Virus record (IMG/VR): IMGVR_UViG_3300036945_000124
Location: 1-34,291 of that record
Direction: 5' to 3' (one strand)
Length of the DNA stretch: 34,291 nt
DNA from: a virus
The first letter of the stretch is position 1, and each line of letters begins with the position of its first letter. A program made the position numbers and the translations under genes. The notes beneath the pieces were generated by a model. It had not been told where the DNA came from. It saw only the letters and a program-made list of their open reading frames with translations, and made no database searches. This document shows, piece by piece, positions 1 through 5,429 of the stretch.

Positions 1-127
1 TGGGATAGCTTCCATCGCTTCTAACATGGATGGAGTGTTCTCGTAGTATTCGCAGTTACCGCAACGTCTGCGTTTAGCTTCGTCTGGTGTGATGCGCCAC
101 ATCTTTGCCATTTTTTGCCAAATGTCT
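1..127. repeat. Left copy of 127-bp exact terminal repeat
   Basis: Bases 1-127 are identical to 34165-34291. The length of 127 is a usual maximum k-mer size in de Bruijn assemblers, and the repeat lies inside a gene that reads through when the ends are joined. Both facts point to the overlap of a circular contig rather than a natural terminal repeat. The real genome is then 34,164 bp, circular or circularly permuted in the assembly. Confidence 0.93.
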
Positions 128-249
128 GTGTTTGGTTTAGATGGATCTTGTGGCACTAATGAAAAGTTCTTGATTGCGTTCTGTGTGTTCTTTGCAATCT
201 GTGATGTAGATGGGATTGTAGTCTTGGTATCTAGTAAGCCTTTAATCAT
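1..249 (-). CDS. Cys-rich protein upstream of small terminase, 5' part (cut by window edge)
   Basis: This is the first 83 codons of a 130-aa gene that runs over the circular junction and finishes at 34164-34021. The ATG at 249 has a good ribosome binding site (AAGGA, 7 nt upstream) and follows the folded intergenic region. Residues 1-46 are polar and probably flexible (begins MIKGLLDTKT, contains LVPQDPSKPNTDIWQK). A WRITPDEAKRRRC segment and a CGNC pair follow at about residues 50-66. Its position directly before the terminase genes suggests a packaging or late-regulation accessory, but I do not recognise a named family. The start at 111 would lose the 46-residue leader. Confidence 0.8.
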   Translation of the reverse strand, partial: MIKGLLDTKTTIPSTSQIAKNTQNAIKNFSLVPQDPSKPNTDIWQKMAKMWRITPDEAKRRRCGNCEYYENTPSMLEAMEAIP

Positions 250-493
250 ATCTACATCCTTATGTTTAGGAGATTTTATAGGGCAAAGTATCTCAGACTT
301 CGGTTGTATCTAGTATTCAACATGAACTCGGTAGCCATATCGGTTCATCCCTAAATTGCTGGCGAGGATCAGTCACCAGACAATGTTCAATAAAAAGTGT
401 TAGGCTTCAACGCTCTTGGTAGCATCCACCTAACGAAGTCCAAGATCACTCGGAGAAGAGTATCCAAATACTATTTAGACAAACGAAACTATA
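250..493 (-). other. Gene-free stretch before the packaging module
   Basis: There is no convincing ORF in these 244 bases. They separate the last early minus-strand gene (ending at 494) from the gene starting at 249. Most of the stretch is the folded element at 311-473. Bases 250-310 act as the leader of the next gene and contain an AT-rich TATAAA on the minus strand, without a good -35 box. A pac or cos recognition site would be plausible here because small terminase lies about 400 bp downstream around the circle; this is inference. Confidence 0.6.
311..473 (-). ncRNA. Candidate structured RNA or packaging element with possible pseudoknot
   Basis: A 7-bp closing helix pairs 311-317 with 467-473 (TAGTATT/AATACTA). 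Inside are four further helices: 322-327 with 343-348; a 7-bp hairpin 359-365/373-379 with a 7-nt loop; 444-451/458-464 with one bulge; and two interleaved helices, 399-404 with 429-434 (GTTAGG/CCTAAC) and 414-419 with 440-445 (TCTTGG/CCAAGA), which together make an H-type pseudoknot. The last helix shares two bases with the 444-464 hairpin. Wobble pairs favour the minus strand in one hairpin and the plus strand in another, so the transcribed strand is uncertain, and a DNA role is also possible. I recognise no known RNA family. Confidence 0.45.
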
Positions 494-721
494 TCACAGT
501 TTCTTGCCTTTCGCAATCTTGTTGACAACTGGAGATTTCATCGGCTTGAAGTTTAAGCCTTGTGGTCGGCATCTACCTGTTGGTGATCGTTCCGTAAGAC
601 AGTAGTCAGTAATGTTTGGTTCACCACGAACCATCTCAAACTCAGCATAGTGTGCGCACATATCATCCTTCGCACGTTCACCAGCCTTATAGTTAATGCA
701 GTCTATACATAAAATAGTCAT
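494..721 (-). CDS. Small cysteine-rich hypothetical protein
   Basis: This 75-aa protein opens with a CxxC pair (C5, C8) and has further Cys at about 22, 41 and 51, so a small zinc-binding fold is likely. The basic C-terminus (NKIAKGKKL) could contact nucleic acid. The start overlaps the stop of the DUF3310 gene by ATGA, so the two are translationally coupled. It is the last gene of the early minus-strand run before the folded intergenic region. The family is not recognised; the reading frame itself is secure from the coupling and from typical codon use. Confidence 0.75.
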   Translation of the reverse strand: MTILCIDCINYKAGERAKDDMCAHYAEFEMVRGEPNITDYCLTERSPTGRCRPQGLNFKPMKSPVVNKIAKGKKL

Positions 722-975
722 GATAATTCTTTCGGTTGATTTGTTATTAGCTTCTCAATGTACCACATGGCTTTATTCAGATCCGATACACCGCCCTTGT
801 CCTTCCATCGCCACAGATACTTAATAGCGTTAGCTGTACATACCGCATCTAATCCTTTGAGGTTAATCGTAGCAGCTTCAAGAGCATCAATACATTCAAC
901 CTTTCCCTGCTTGTAATGGGATGGATTAACTTTGTCACTTGTAAACTTCTCATATATCACTTCTTCTTTAAGCAT
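718..975 (-). CDS. DUF3310 family protein
   Basis: This 85-aa protein matches the phage DUF3310 family: VNPSHYKQGKVECIDALEAA at about residues 16-35, then NAIKYLWRWKDKGGVSDLNKAMWYIEKL at about 49-77. The family is short, very common in phage early regions, and sometimes labelled nucleotide kinase, but its biochemical role is not settled. It overlaps the upstream HNH gene by 8 nt and the downstream Cys-rich gene by 4 nt, so it sits in a tightly coupled early operon. Confidence 0.9.
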   Translation of the reverse strand: MLKEEVIYEKFTSDKVNPSHYKQGKVECIDALEAATINLKGLDAVCTANAIKYLWRWKDKGGVSDLNKAMWYIEKLITNQPKELS

Positions 976-1255
976 TTAATAACTCCAATTGTTTTGCTAA
1001 TAGTTCTACTTCAGTCATGCCAATGGCATCTTCAAAACCTTCAATACCAGCATGGATTGCAATGCGATAGCCACCAAGACGATGATGGGTAGGACACAAT
1101 CCAATGGCTTTACTCCAATGTGATTTCCTTCCTGCTCCTGTTCCAGCACGAATATGATGGATCTCGCAAGGAGAGTAGCCGTAACCACCCAGTAAGCACA
1201 CAATACAACCAAGATCAGCCAGTTTAGTATAATGATTACGTTCATCTTTTGTCAT
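968..1255 (-). CDS. HNH nuclease, small Ref-like type
   Basis: This 95-aa protein has the zinc-ribbon and HNH layout CIVC (about residues 17-20), CEIHHI (about 30-35) and CPTHHR (about 54-59), followed by RIAIHAG. This resembles the recombination-enhancement (Ref) type of phage HNH nucleases, which nick single-stranded DNA with RecA; here the domain is almost alone. Such genes usually sit in recombination operons, and the NinB-like gene lies about 2 kb upstream in the same operon. The start overlaps the stop of a 39-aa membrane microprotein (ATGA), and AGGA lies 7 nt upstream. The Ref function is inferred from the family only. Confidence 0.8.
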   Translation of the reverse strand: MTKDERNHYTKLADLGCIVCLLGGYGYSPCEIHHIRAGTGAGRKSHWSKAIGLCPTHHRLGGYRIAIHAGIEGFEDAIGMTEVELLAKQLELLNA

Positions 1256-1371
1256 CTCCTTGTCCTAGATCTGCTGGGCATCAATGCCAATGCTAATAGT
1301 AATCCGTTTGCACAACCTAAAATGTAAGCTGGAGCGTAGCACAAAATGTAATCCTTAATCGTTACTAACAT
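1252..1371 (-). CDS. 39-aa membrane microprotein
   Basis: The ATG at 1371 is preceded by AGGA with 5-nt spacing, and the stop overlaps the next start as ATGA; both support real translation. The peptide has a hydrophobic stretch from about residue 8 to 31 (YILCYAPAYILGCANG, then LLLALALM) and a basic tail (PSRSRTRR), consistent with one inner-membrane helix and the tail in the cytoplasm. No family is recognised. Small membrane peptides in phage early regions often inhibit host envelope functions or superinfecting phages, but nothing here shows which. Confidence 0.6.
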   Translation of the reverse strand: MLVTIKDYILCYAPAYILGCANGLLLALALMPSRSRTRR

Positions 1372-1552
1372 TCTTTTCCTATCTATTCACTTACCTATTC
1401 ATCCACCATGCTGGACATAATGTTAGCTTTTACCTACATATCATCCATTACAATACATAAAAGTTACTCTTACCTATTCATGGCTTCTTCGACCGAGCTT
1501 TGCAAACAATTGTCCACTTCCCCAATCCTTACGACTTCAGCCATTGCCGACA
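1372..1552 (-). other. Short gene-poor stretch with a doubtful 24-aa ORF and 13-bp direct repeat
   Basis: A possible minus-strand ORF at 1470-1544 encodes 24 residues (MAEVVRIGEVDN at its start) but has no clear ribosome binding site. The 13-mer CTTACCTATTCAT occurs at 1390-1402 and 1469-1481; on the minus strand it reads ATGAATAGGTAAG. A partial third copy lies at 1381-1389. Nothing else is evident. The repeat may be a remnant of duplicated tiny ORF ends or a regulatory site. Confidence 0.35.
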
Positions 1553-1828
1553 CTATGTGTTCTTTTCCTTTAATGCTTGTTCAATAAATCTAGGTAACTC
1601 TTCCCATCTTGATAAATAATGCTTCAACATTGCATAATTAGAATAATCACATAAGTGTGAATCACGTTGAATAGTAGTGATGCGTATTGCTTTATATTCT
1701 TTAAACGATTCTTTGTGTCCTTGACAGCATATTTCTTCAACAACGCTTACAATATCTTCTAGCGCAATTAAAATAGCCATATCAGATTGATTGAATTTTA
1801 GTTCTACAAATCTTTTTAATTCATTCAT
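1553..1828 (-). CDS. Hypothetical early protein, 91 aa
   Basis: This mostly helical, acidic-then-basic 91-aa protein starts MNELKRFVEL. It has an internal IALEDIVSVVEEICC segment at about residues 20-35 and a conserved-looking end, LPRFIEQALKEKN. The start is well placed: AAGGA lies 9 nt upstream. It lies in the early minus-strand operon between membrane microproteins. No family is recognised and no catalytic motif is visible. Confidence 0.7.
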   Translation of the reverse strand: MNELKRFVELKFNQSDMAILIALEDIVSVVEEICCQGHKESFKEYKAIRITTIQRDSHLCDYSNYAMLKHYLSRWEELPRFIEQALKEKNT

Positions 1829-1841
1829 GTGTTCTTTTCCT

Positions 1842-1922
1842 TTAATGACATAGCCAACCGTTAATAAATCCTACAATATAAACACCAAGTAGGCATAGAA
1901 ATTGAATGTCTGTTCTATCCAT
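1842..1922 (-). CDS. 26-aa membrane microprotein
   Basis: The ATG at 1922 overlaps the end of the 114-aa gene, and GGA lies 8 nt upstream. The peptide reads MDRTDIQFLCLLGVY at the start and is then hydrophobic through VGFINGWLC, so it is essentially one transmembrane helix with a short charged N-terminus. Length, start context and position in the operon support a gene, although peptides of this size can arise by chance. No family is recognised. Confidence 0.5.
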   Translation of the reverse strand: MDRTDIQFLCLLGVYIVGFINGWLCH

Positions 1923-2259
1923 GATTCTTTTCCATTAAAACTTTCTGTAAAGTCTTGGCAAACATAATTGGATAATCCCATTCTTTATTTTTGCCTAAAT
2001 AGTTTGCAATGTCCCATATCTCATCATCCGTTAATCCTTGCCATTGATGAGGGTGGGTGTAGAGTGGTGTAAAATCATCAGGGAATTTACCATCATAATG
2101 GTATTTTAAATGTCCTATTTCTTCACATCCGCCTTCTTCAGATACAAACATACAAGCCACAGGTTCTTGCGTTGGTTGTTCTTGATAGCTGTCAGCAGTA
2201 TTTTTCTCATTACCTAAACCAACCCATCCTTTAGCTGTTAATGTTTCGTTTTTAGTCAT
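1915..2259 (-). CDS. Hypothetical phage protein with C-terminal LTDDEIWDIA segment
   Basis: This 114-aa protein has an N-terminal linker with EQPTQEPVACMFV (about residues 28-40), then TPLYTHPHQWQGLTDDEIWDIA. These two blocks recur in many uncharacterised phage early proteins. The start at 2259 overlaps the upstream stop as ATGA; the in-frame ATG at 2271 is less likely. The EQPxQEP block also occurs near the middle of the neighbouring 94-aa protein, hinting that the two derive from one longer protein. The function is unknown. Confidence 0.75.
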   Translation of the reverse strand: MTKNETLTAKGWVGLGNEKNTADSYQEQPTQEPVACMFVSEEGGCEEIGHLKYHYDGKFPDDFTPLYTHPHQWQGLTDDEIWDIANYLGKNKEWDYPIMFAKTLQKVLMEKNHG

Positions 2260-2540
2260 TTTTGCCCCCAATCTAATCCATCATTTATACCAAAATGTTT
2301 ATTGATTAAATGCACAAACATAGGAAGGCTTGAAGTCCATTGCGTAGATTGATTTTTTAACTGTTCGTATTTTTCCTGTGTCAATGGTTCTTGCGATGGT
2401 TGTTCTAACGCTTCTTTGCAAACATCAATTACTTCTTCATACGCATTTATTATTATGCTTCGTTCACTTGCATGCTCTAACGCTTCAATCGCCATCTTTA
2501 ATGCGGTATCTTTGGATACCAAGTCGTCTTTATTAGTCAT
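2256..2540 (-). CDS. Hypothetical phage protein, ALEQPxQEP type
   Basis: This 94-aa protein has a helical N-terminal half (TALKMAIEALEHA, then VIDVCKEALEQPSQEPLTQEKYE) of the kind common in phage early-region proteins. The C-terminus LINKHFGINDGLDWGQK is overlapped by the next start. Its start lies inside the end of the 57-aa gene (8-nt overlap). No enzymatic motif is visible. It forms a likely pair with the 1915-2259 protein through the shared EQPxQEP block. Confidence 0.75.
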   Translation of the reverse strand: MTNKDDLVSKDTALKMAIEALEHASERSIIINAYEEVIDVCKEALEQPSQEPLTQEKYEQLKNQSTQWTSSLPMFVHLINKHFGINDGLDWGQK

Positions 2541-2706
2541 CTTTAACTCCTAGTGCTTCTACAATCTTCAATACATTGTTTAATCTTTCTTTGCCAAACT
2601 CTGCGCCTGTTGATGTTTCCCACCAGCCATCATCATAATCGCCTTGAGTTTCACAGATTCCATCAAGTTCAATTTTAATTAGTTTAATAGCTTCGTCTTT
2701 AGTCAT
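2533..2706 (-). CDS. Small acidic hypothetical protein, 57 aa
   Basis: The gene starts at 2706, overlapping the stop of the upstream gene by 8 nt, with GGGGA 7 nt before the ATG. It ends overlapping the start of the 94-aa gene. The peptide begins MTKDEAIKLIKIELDGICET, has a central GDYDDGWWE segment, and ends in an amphipathic helix (RLNNVLKIVEALGVKDD). The overlaps at both ends make it a confident gene. The family is not recognised. Confidence 0.7.
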   Translation of the reverse strand: MTKDEAIKLIKIELDGICETQGDYDDGWWETSTGAEFGKERLNNVLKIVEALGVKDD

Positions 2707-2905
2707 CATATTTCCCCGTGTAATAATCTAACAACACCCGACACGCTTCAATGTTAGCTTGGTTCATGCGCTTATCATCTTCGTTATAAGCAGCTACCAA
2801 ATACTCTTTACTATCTCGTAACTGTCGTTTCAGTAACGAAACAAAAACACCATCTATCACATCGTGAATGATACTGTCATCTTCCATATCAAATTCAATC
2901 TTCAT
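2699..2905 (-). CDS. Small acidic hypothetical protein, 68 aa
   Basis: The start at 2905 overlaps the NinB-like stop as TGATG, and GGAG lies 6 nt upstream; an in-frame start 12 nt earlier is less likely. The protein begins MKIEFDMEDDSIIHDVIDGV and continues with a long charged helical part ending in ACRVLLDYYTGKYDD. This acidic pattern fits a small binding partner or regulator. No family is recognised. It is coupled to the recombination gene upstream. Confidence 0.75.
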   Translation of the reverse strand: MKIEFDMEDDSIIHDVIDGVFVSLLKRQLRDSKEYLVAAYNEDDKRMNQANIEACRVLLDYYTGKYDD

Positions 2906-3267
2906 CAGAAACTCCATCCTAAGTTACTTGCCCATGCTTCTATCTTCTCTTGATAAGCAGCCATGTCCTTAACCGATAGCTTGGTAGTTGACTGCACCTT
3001 TGTAATCTTCTCCCTGCCTACGTTCTTCTCAATCAGCAAGAACTTGTATCCCATCAAGTCGTGTACATCCTGTGCTGTGTATCCCAAGTAGTTGCCTACG
3101 CTGGTGTACAGTTCCCACAATCTAGCGTTCTGCTCTAGGCTGCGATCACTTTCCTTCTCTTTAATAACTACCTGCCAGTTACCTTCTTGCTCTACCAAGT
3201 CATTAAGCCTTGCTACTAATACTGGTAGATTGCTCTTGGTAATATTGAATGGCTTCACGCTTTGCAT
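2905..3267 (-). CDS. NinB-like (lambda Orf-family) recombination protein
   Basis: This 120-aa protein has the NinB signature SDRSLEQNARLWELYTSVG (about residues 40-58) followed by a small domain with LMGYKFLLIEKNVG. Family members (lambda NinB/Orf) are recombination mediators that bind single-stranded DNA and SSB and help load annealing proteins. That role fits the annealing protein and SSB encoded on the plus strand. Usual family length is about 140 aa, so this is slightly short but has both halves. It starts 65 nt inside the preceding gene, an unusually long overlap, with GGAG 10 nt before the ATG. Confidence 0.8.
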   Translation of the reverse strand: MQSVKPFNITKSNLPVLVARLNDLVEQEGNWQVVIKEKESDRSLEQNARLWELYTSVGNYLGYTAQDVHDLMGYKFLLIEKNVGREKITKVQSTTKLSVKDMAAYQEKIEAWASNLGWSF

Positions 3268-3415
3268 CTTCTACATTCTCCGATTTATATAACCACTTGC
3301 TACCATTCCACAGTTCGTAAATAACTTTATCGTATATCATTGATTTACTTATGGTAAATGATAAATCCCCTATCTTACTTTTAATGTAATACTTATCCCC
3401 TTGCTGCCACTTCAT
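3203..3415 (-). CDS. Small hypothetical protein, 70 aa
   Basis: This 70-aa basic protein begins MKWQQGDKYYIKSKIGDLSF. A YELWNGSKWLYKSENVEDAKREA segment at about residues 34-56 has the look of a small beta-rich fold with a final helix. It overlaps the upstream gene by 23 nt and the NinB-like gene by 65 nt. The family is not recognised. The long downstream overlap lowers confidence in the last 20 residues, but no alternative stop exists. Confidence 0.65.
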   Translation of the reverse strand: MKWQQGDKYYIKSKIGDLSFTISKSMIYDKVIYELWNGSKWLYKSENVEDAKREAIQYYQEQSTSISSKA

Positions 3416-3593
3416 CTATCACATCCTCTAGCATTGTGTTGAAGTACAGTTCCTCGTCTATTACTGCATTTAGCCACTTAGTACCACCTAGCTGCTTAAA
3501 CACAGTTAAGCGATCTGGGCGCAATCGTAGGGATGTTGTGATTGCCTTCATGTGTTCTGGTAATGGTTTACGACCACGTTTAATTTCACTCAT
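3393..3593 (-). CDS. Small basic DNA-binding-like protein (ribbon-helix-helix style)
   Basis: This 66-aa protein begins MSEIKRGRKPLPEHMKAITTSLRLRPDRLT and continues FKQLGGTKWLNAVIDEEL. A basic N-terminal arm, a short beta strand (TTSLRLRPD) and then two helices suggest an Arc/MetJ-like or related phage transcription regulator. It is a candidate early regulator. The assignment rests on pattern, not on a clear family match. It overlaps both neighbours by a few bases. Confidence 0.7.
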   Translation of the reverse strand: MSEIKRGRKPLPEHMKAITTSLRLRPDRLTVFKQLGGTKWLNAVIDEELYFNTMLEDVIDEVAARG

Positions 3594-3819
3594 TGTCTGC
3601 CCTTAAATCAATTGTTGGTGTTGGTGTGACTATCGGTTGCCATGTGCTGCTTGGTGCTTCATAGGTAGATTGTGATAATGGTGTCGGTGGTATGAATACC
3701 TGTACTGGCGCAACGTAAATAACCTGTGGCTGTGGGTATAGCTTTGTAAAGTCAACTGACCTATCTGCATAGGCTTGACCACTACATGATGCTAATAGTA
3801 ATACTAGATATTTATTCAT
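3586..3819 (-). CDS. Exported proline-rich protein or lipoprotein
   Basis: This 77-aa protein has a short signal sequence (MNKYLVLLLASCSGQAYA). It contains a lipobox-like LASC with Cys12 and also a signal peptidase I-like AYA-D site after residue 18. The mature part is rich in Pro, Thr and Val (VAPVQVFIPPTPLSQ), as in outer-membrane spanins (Rz1), but it is far from the lysis genes. It overlaps the preceding 52-aa exported protein by 8 nt. The pair may act in the envelope, as a spanin pair or in superinfection exclusion; this is inference. Confidence 0.65.
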   Translation of the reverse strand: MNKYLVLLLASCSGQAYADRSVDFTKLYPQPQVIYVAPVQVFIPPTPLSQSTYEAPSSTWQPIVTPTPTIDLRADNE

Positions 3820-3970
3820 CTGCTACTCCTTTAATAACGTGCTGTACTCCACGCATATCTGTAATGGTAACTGTGCATTGTCTATCACTTGCATAAGACT
3901 TTCCTATAAATGCACATAATGAACCAAATGCAATCAAGCAAAATATAAAAGGTAAAAATTGTTTATCCAT
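3812..3970 (-). CDS. Small exported or membrane protein, 52 aa
   Basis: The start at 3970 (second of two adjacent ATGs) has AGGAG at 6-nt spacing. The first 27 residues look like a signal peptide or membrane anchor (MDKQFLPFIFCLIAFG, then SYA before SDRQ), leaving a short periplasmic part of about 25 residues with one Cys (RQCTVTITDMRG). The stop overlaps the start of the proline-rich exported protein. A TATAAT and an inverted repeat lie just upstream, so this may be the first gene of a sub-operon. No family is recognised. Confidence 0.65.
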   Translation of the reverse strand: MDKQFLPFIFCLIAFGSLCAFIGKSYASDRQCTVTITDMRGVQHVIKGVADE

Positions 3971-3986
3971 CATCTTCTCCTAGTTG

Positions 3987-4025
3987 ATGCAATACATTAT
4001 AACACTATAATTCTGTGTGTTGCAT
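3987..4025 (-). promoter_or_regulatory. Inverted repeat with consensus -10 box
   Basis: The arms ATGCAATACA (3987-3996) and TGTGTTGCAT (4016-4025) are complementary at 9 of 10 positions plus one wobble. Between them lies a second inverted repeat, ATTATA-ACAC-TATAAT (3996-4011). On the minus strand this gives a perfect TATAAT about 25 nt before the start at 3970, with no clear -35. It could be a promoter with operator for the exported-protein genes, or a weak terminator for the Mom-like gene that ends at 4025. The plus-strand sequence 3988-4005 closely resembles 6183-6200 in the divergent control region. Confidence 0.45.
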
Positions 4026-4639
4026 TAAATAAACAATAAATCTTGTGTTGCTACACTACCGCCAGAATCATATCTTTTGCTGTCACCTTTTGGATAAGGT
4101 TCTATTTTGTAATTTAATTTTGATTTAAGTATCTTCTTATCAGTCTTTGAACCATGAAATATTACATATCTGTGCTTTGCGCTTCTATCAACCCTTAATG
4201 ATGTATCACCAAAACTATGTCTGCTATGCTTACCATCAGCACCAGCCATATCTGTTCTTGCCTTTGTAGTGCCTGTAAACAGAAAGTTACACGCTTGATA
4301 CACATAACCAACATGACCTTGCGCTGTATCTGCGTAAGATACAATTATGCTTGGCTTTGGAAGTAGCTTAATTGAATTAGCTACAAGGTAACTAGATTCA
4401 TTCTTTGAGTTGTCTAACAAGCAAAGTCTATTTAGTTCTAACACAATTGATTTATATTCATCTCCACAAACTCCTCTGCATAATTGAGGACTAGCTGGCA
4501 TCCCATATGTAACTACACCACGCAATTCATTATCAACAAACAATCCATAAGCAAACATAATGTTTGGTAATCGTTTTGCATAATGTTTCTTTAGTAGCCA
4601 TTCGTGAGTTTCCTCTGGCTTGATTGGAATTACCTTCAT
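4025..4639 (-). CDS. Mom-like DNA adenine modification protein
   Basis: This 204-aa protein resembles the phage Mom family, GNAT-fold proteins that convert adenine in DNA to a methylcarbamoyl form and so block restriction. Visible blocks are GVVTYGMPASPQLCRGVCG (about residues 41-59), VLELNRLCLLD (about 66-76) and IVSYADTAQGHVGYVYQACNFLFTG (about 99-123). These match family members that lack the rest of the Mu mom operon. It is coupled by ATGA to the replication-initiator-like gene. Together with the phage Dam-family methyltransferase it suggests protection of phage DNA. The chemistry is inferred from the family. Confidence 0.8.
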   Translation of the reverse strand: MKVIPIKPEETHEWLLKKHYAKRLPNIMFAYGLFVDNELRGVVTYGMPASPQLCRGVCGDEYKSIVLELNRLCLLDNSKNESSYLVANSIKLLPKPSIIVSYADTAQGHVGYVYQACNFLFTGTTKARTDMAGADGKHSRHSFGDTSLRVDRSAKHRYVIFHGSKTDKKILKSKLNYKIEPYPKGDSKRYDSGGSVATQDLLFI

Positions 4640-5427
4640 GCTGATTCCAATGCTGCTTGCTTCTTGTCAATCAATGCTAGGATCTCGTATTTAGTCTTGC
4701 CAGACGTATGTACGTTTAGTTCCTTTGCTTTCTTTAGGATAGCTATGTCATCATTGCGCCATGCGTTGTTAGTTGCAGTCTTAGCTTCTGTCTTTATCCA
4801 TTCAGCCTTAAATCCTACCCATCCACGTTCGCAGCACATCTGTATTGCTTGCATTACAGTCAATCCTGCTGCTAATGCTTCACGCTCTATGCCCTTGAAT
4901 GCAGTTTCAGTTAGATCACCAGCTTTTTTAGCTTTACGAACCTTAAGATAATCCGACAATAATTCCGCAGGAATTGGTGGGTTGTATTTCTTTTCTTTTC
5001 TTATCTCTTCTCTTCTTATCTCTTCTGGCATGACATCGTCATGACGGTGTCGTGACGGCAACTCAACCAATTGATTTGATTTGATATTCTGAATCATGTT
5101 TCGCATCTGCATATTACTTGTCGCAGAAGTCATTAAACGCTTGGCTACCTTCAAGCAAGTAATCTTACCTTCCGTGTTCTCAAATAGTCCTAGGGATACA
5201 AAACGCTTCATCATCTCCTCTACCTTCTGTGGAGTTGATCCTGTATTCCTAGCGATAATGCGAGCATCGTGCTTGAGTTCAAAGGTAATGTTGTCTGTGT
5301 TTGTCTTACCTACAATGAGTTCAATGCAGTACCAGTACAGACCATAGCCTTCTAATCCGTAATCAAGTAGCACCTCTTGAAGTTTCTCATCTAGGTTAGC
5401 GTTAGAATCATGCTTAAACCAATCCAT
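4636..5427 (-). CDS. Replication initiator-like protein with DUF4373 N-terminal domain
   Basis: This 263-aa protein starts MDWFKHDSNANLDEKLQEVL, the hallmark of the Lin1244/Lin1753-like (DUF4373) winged-helix domain found in phage replication proteins, with GYGLYWYCIELI at about residues 27-38. Arg/Glu-rich linkers (EEIRREEIRKEKK) separate a C-terminal region that may contact a host helicase loader. It probably opens the origin and recruits the host replisome, since no phage DNA polymerase or helicase is seen. It is flanked at 2-nt spacing by a small gene upstream and overlaps the Mom-like gene downstream. Confidence 0.75.
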   Translation of the reverse strand: MDWFKHDSNANLDEKLQEVLLDYGLEGYGLYWYCIELIVGKTNTDNITFELKHDARIIARNTGSTPQKVEEMMKRFVSLGLFENTEGKITCLKVAKRLMTSATSNMQMRNMIQNIKSNQLVELPSRHRHDDVMPEEIRREEIRKEKKYNPPIPAELLSDYLKVRKAKKAGDLTETAFKGIEREALAAGLTVMQAIQMCCERGWVGFKAEWIKTEAKTATNNAWRNDDIAILKKAKELNVHTSGKTKYEILALIDKKQAALESA

Positions 5428-5429
5428 GA

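Noticed and set aside
1-127. Natural direct terminal repeat as in T7-like phages
   Set aside because: The length equals a common assembler k-mer limit and the repeat lies in the middle of a gene, so an assembly overlap is the simpler explanation; read depth could still decide.
89-313. 74-aa plus-strand ORF at the left edge
   Set aside because: It is antisense to the 130-aa junction gene, whose frame continues over the circular join.
311-473. tRNA or tmRNA in the folded intergenic region
   Set aside because: No acceptor stem with CCA, T-loop consensus or anticodon arm could be placed on either strand.
4604-4951. 115-aa plus-strand ORF opposite the replication-initiator-like gene
   Set aside because: It is antisense to two coupled genes of recognised type and has no start signal.
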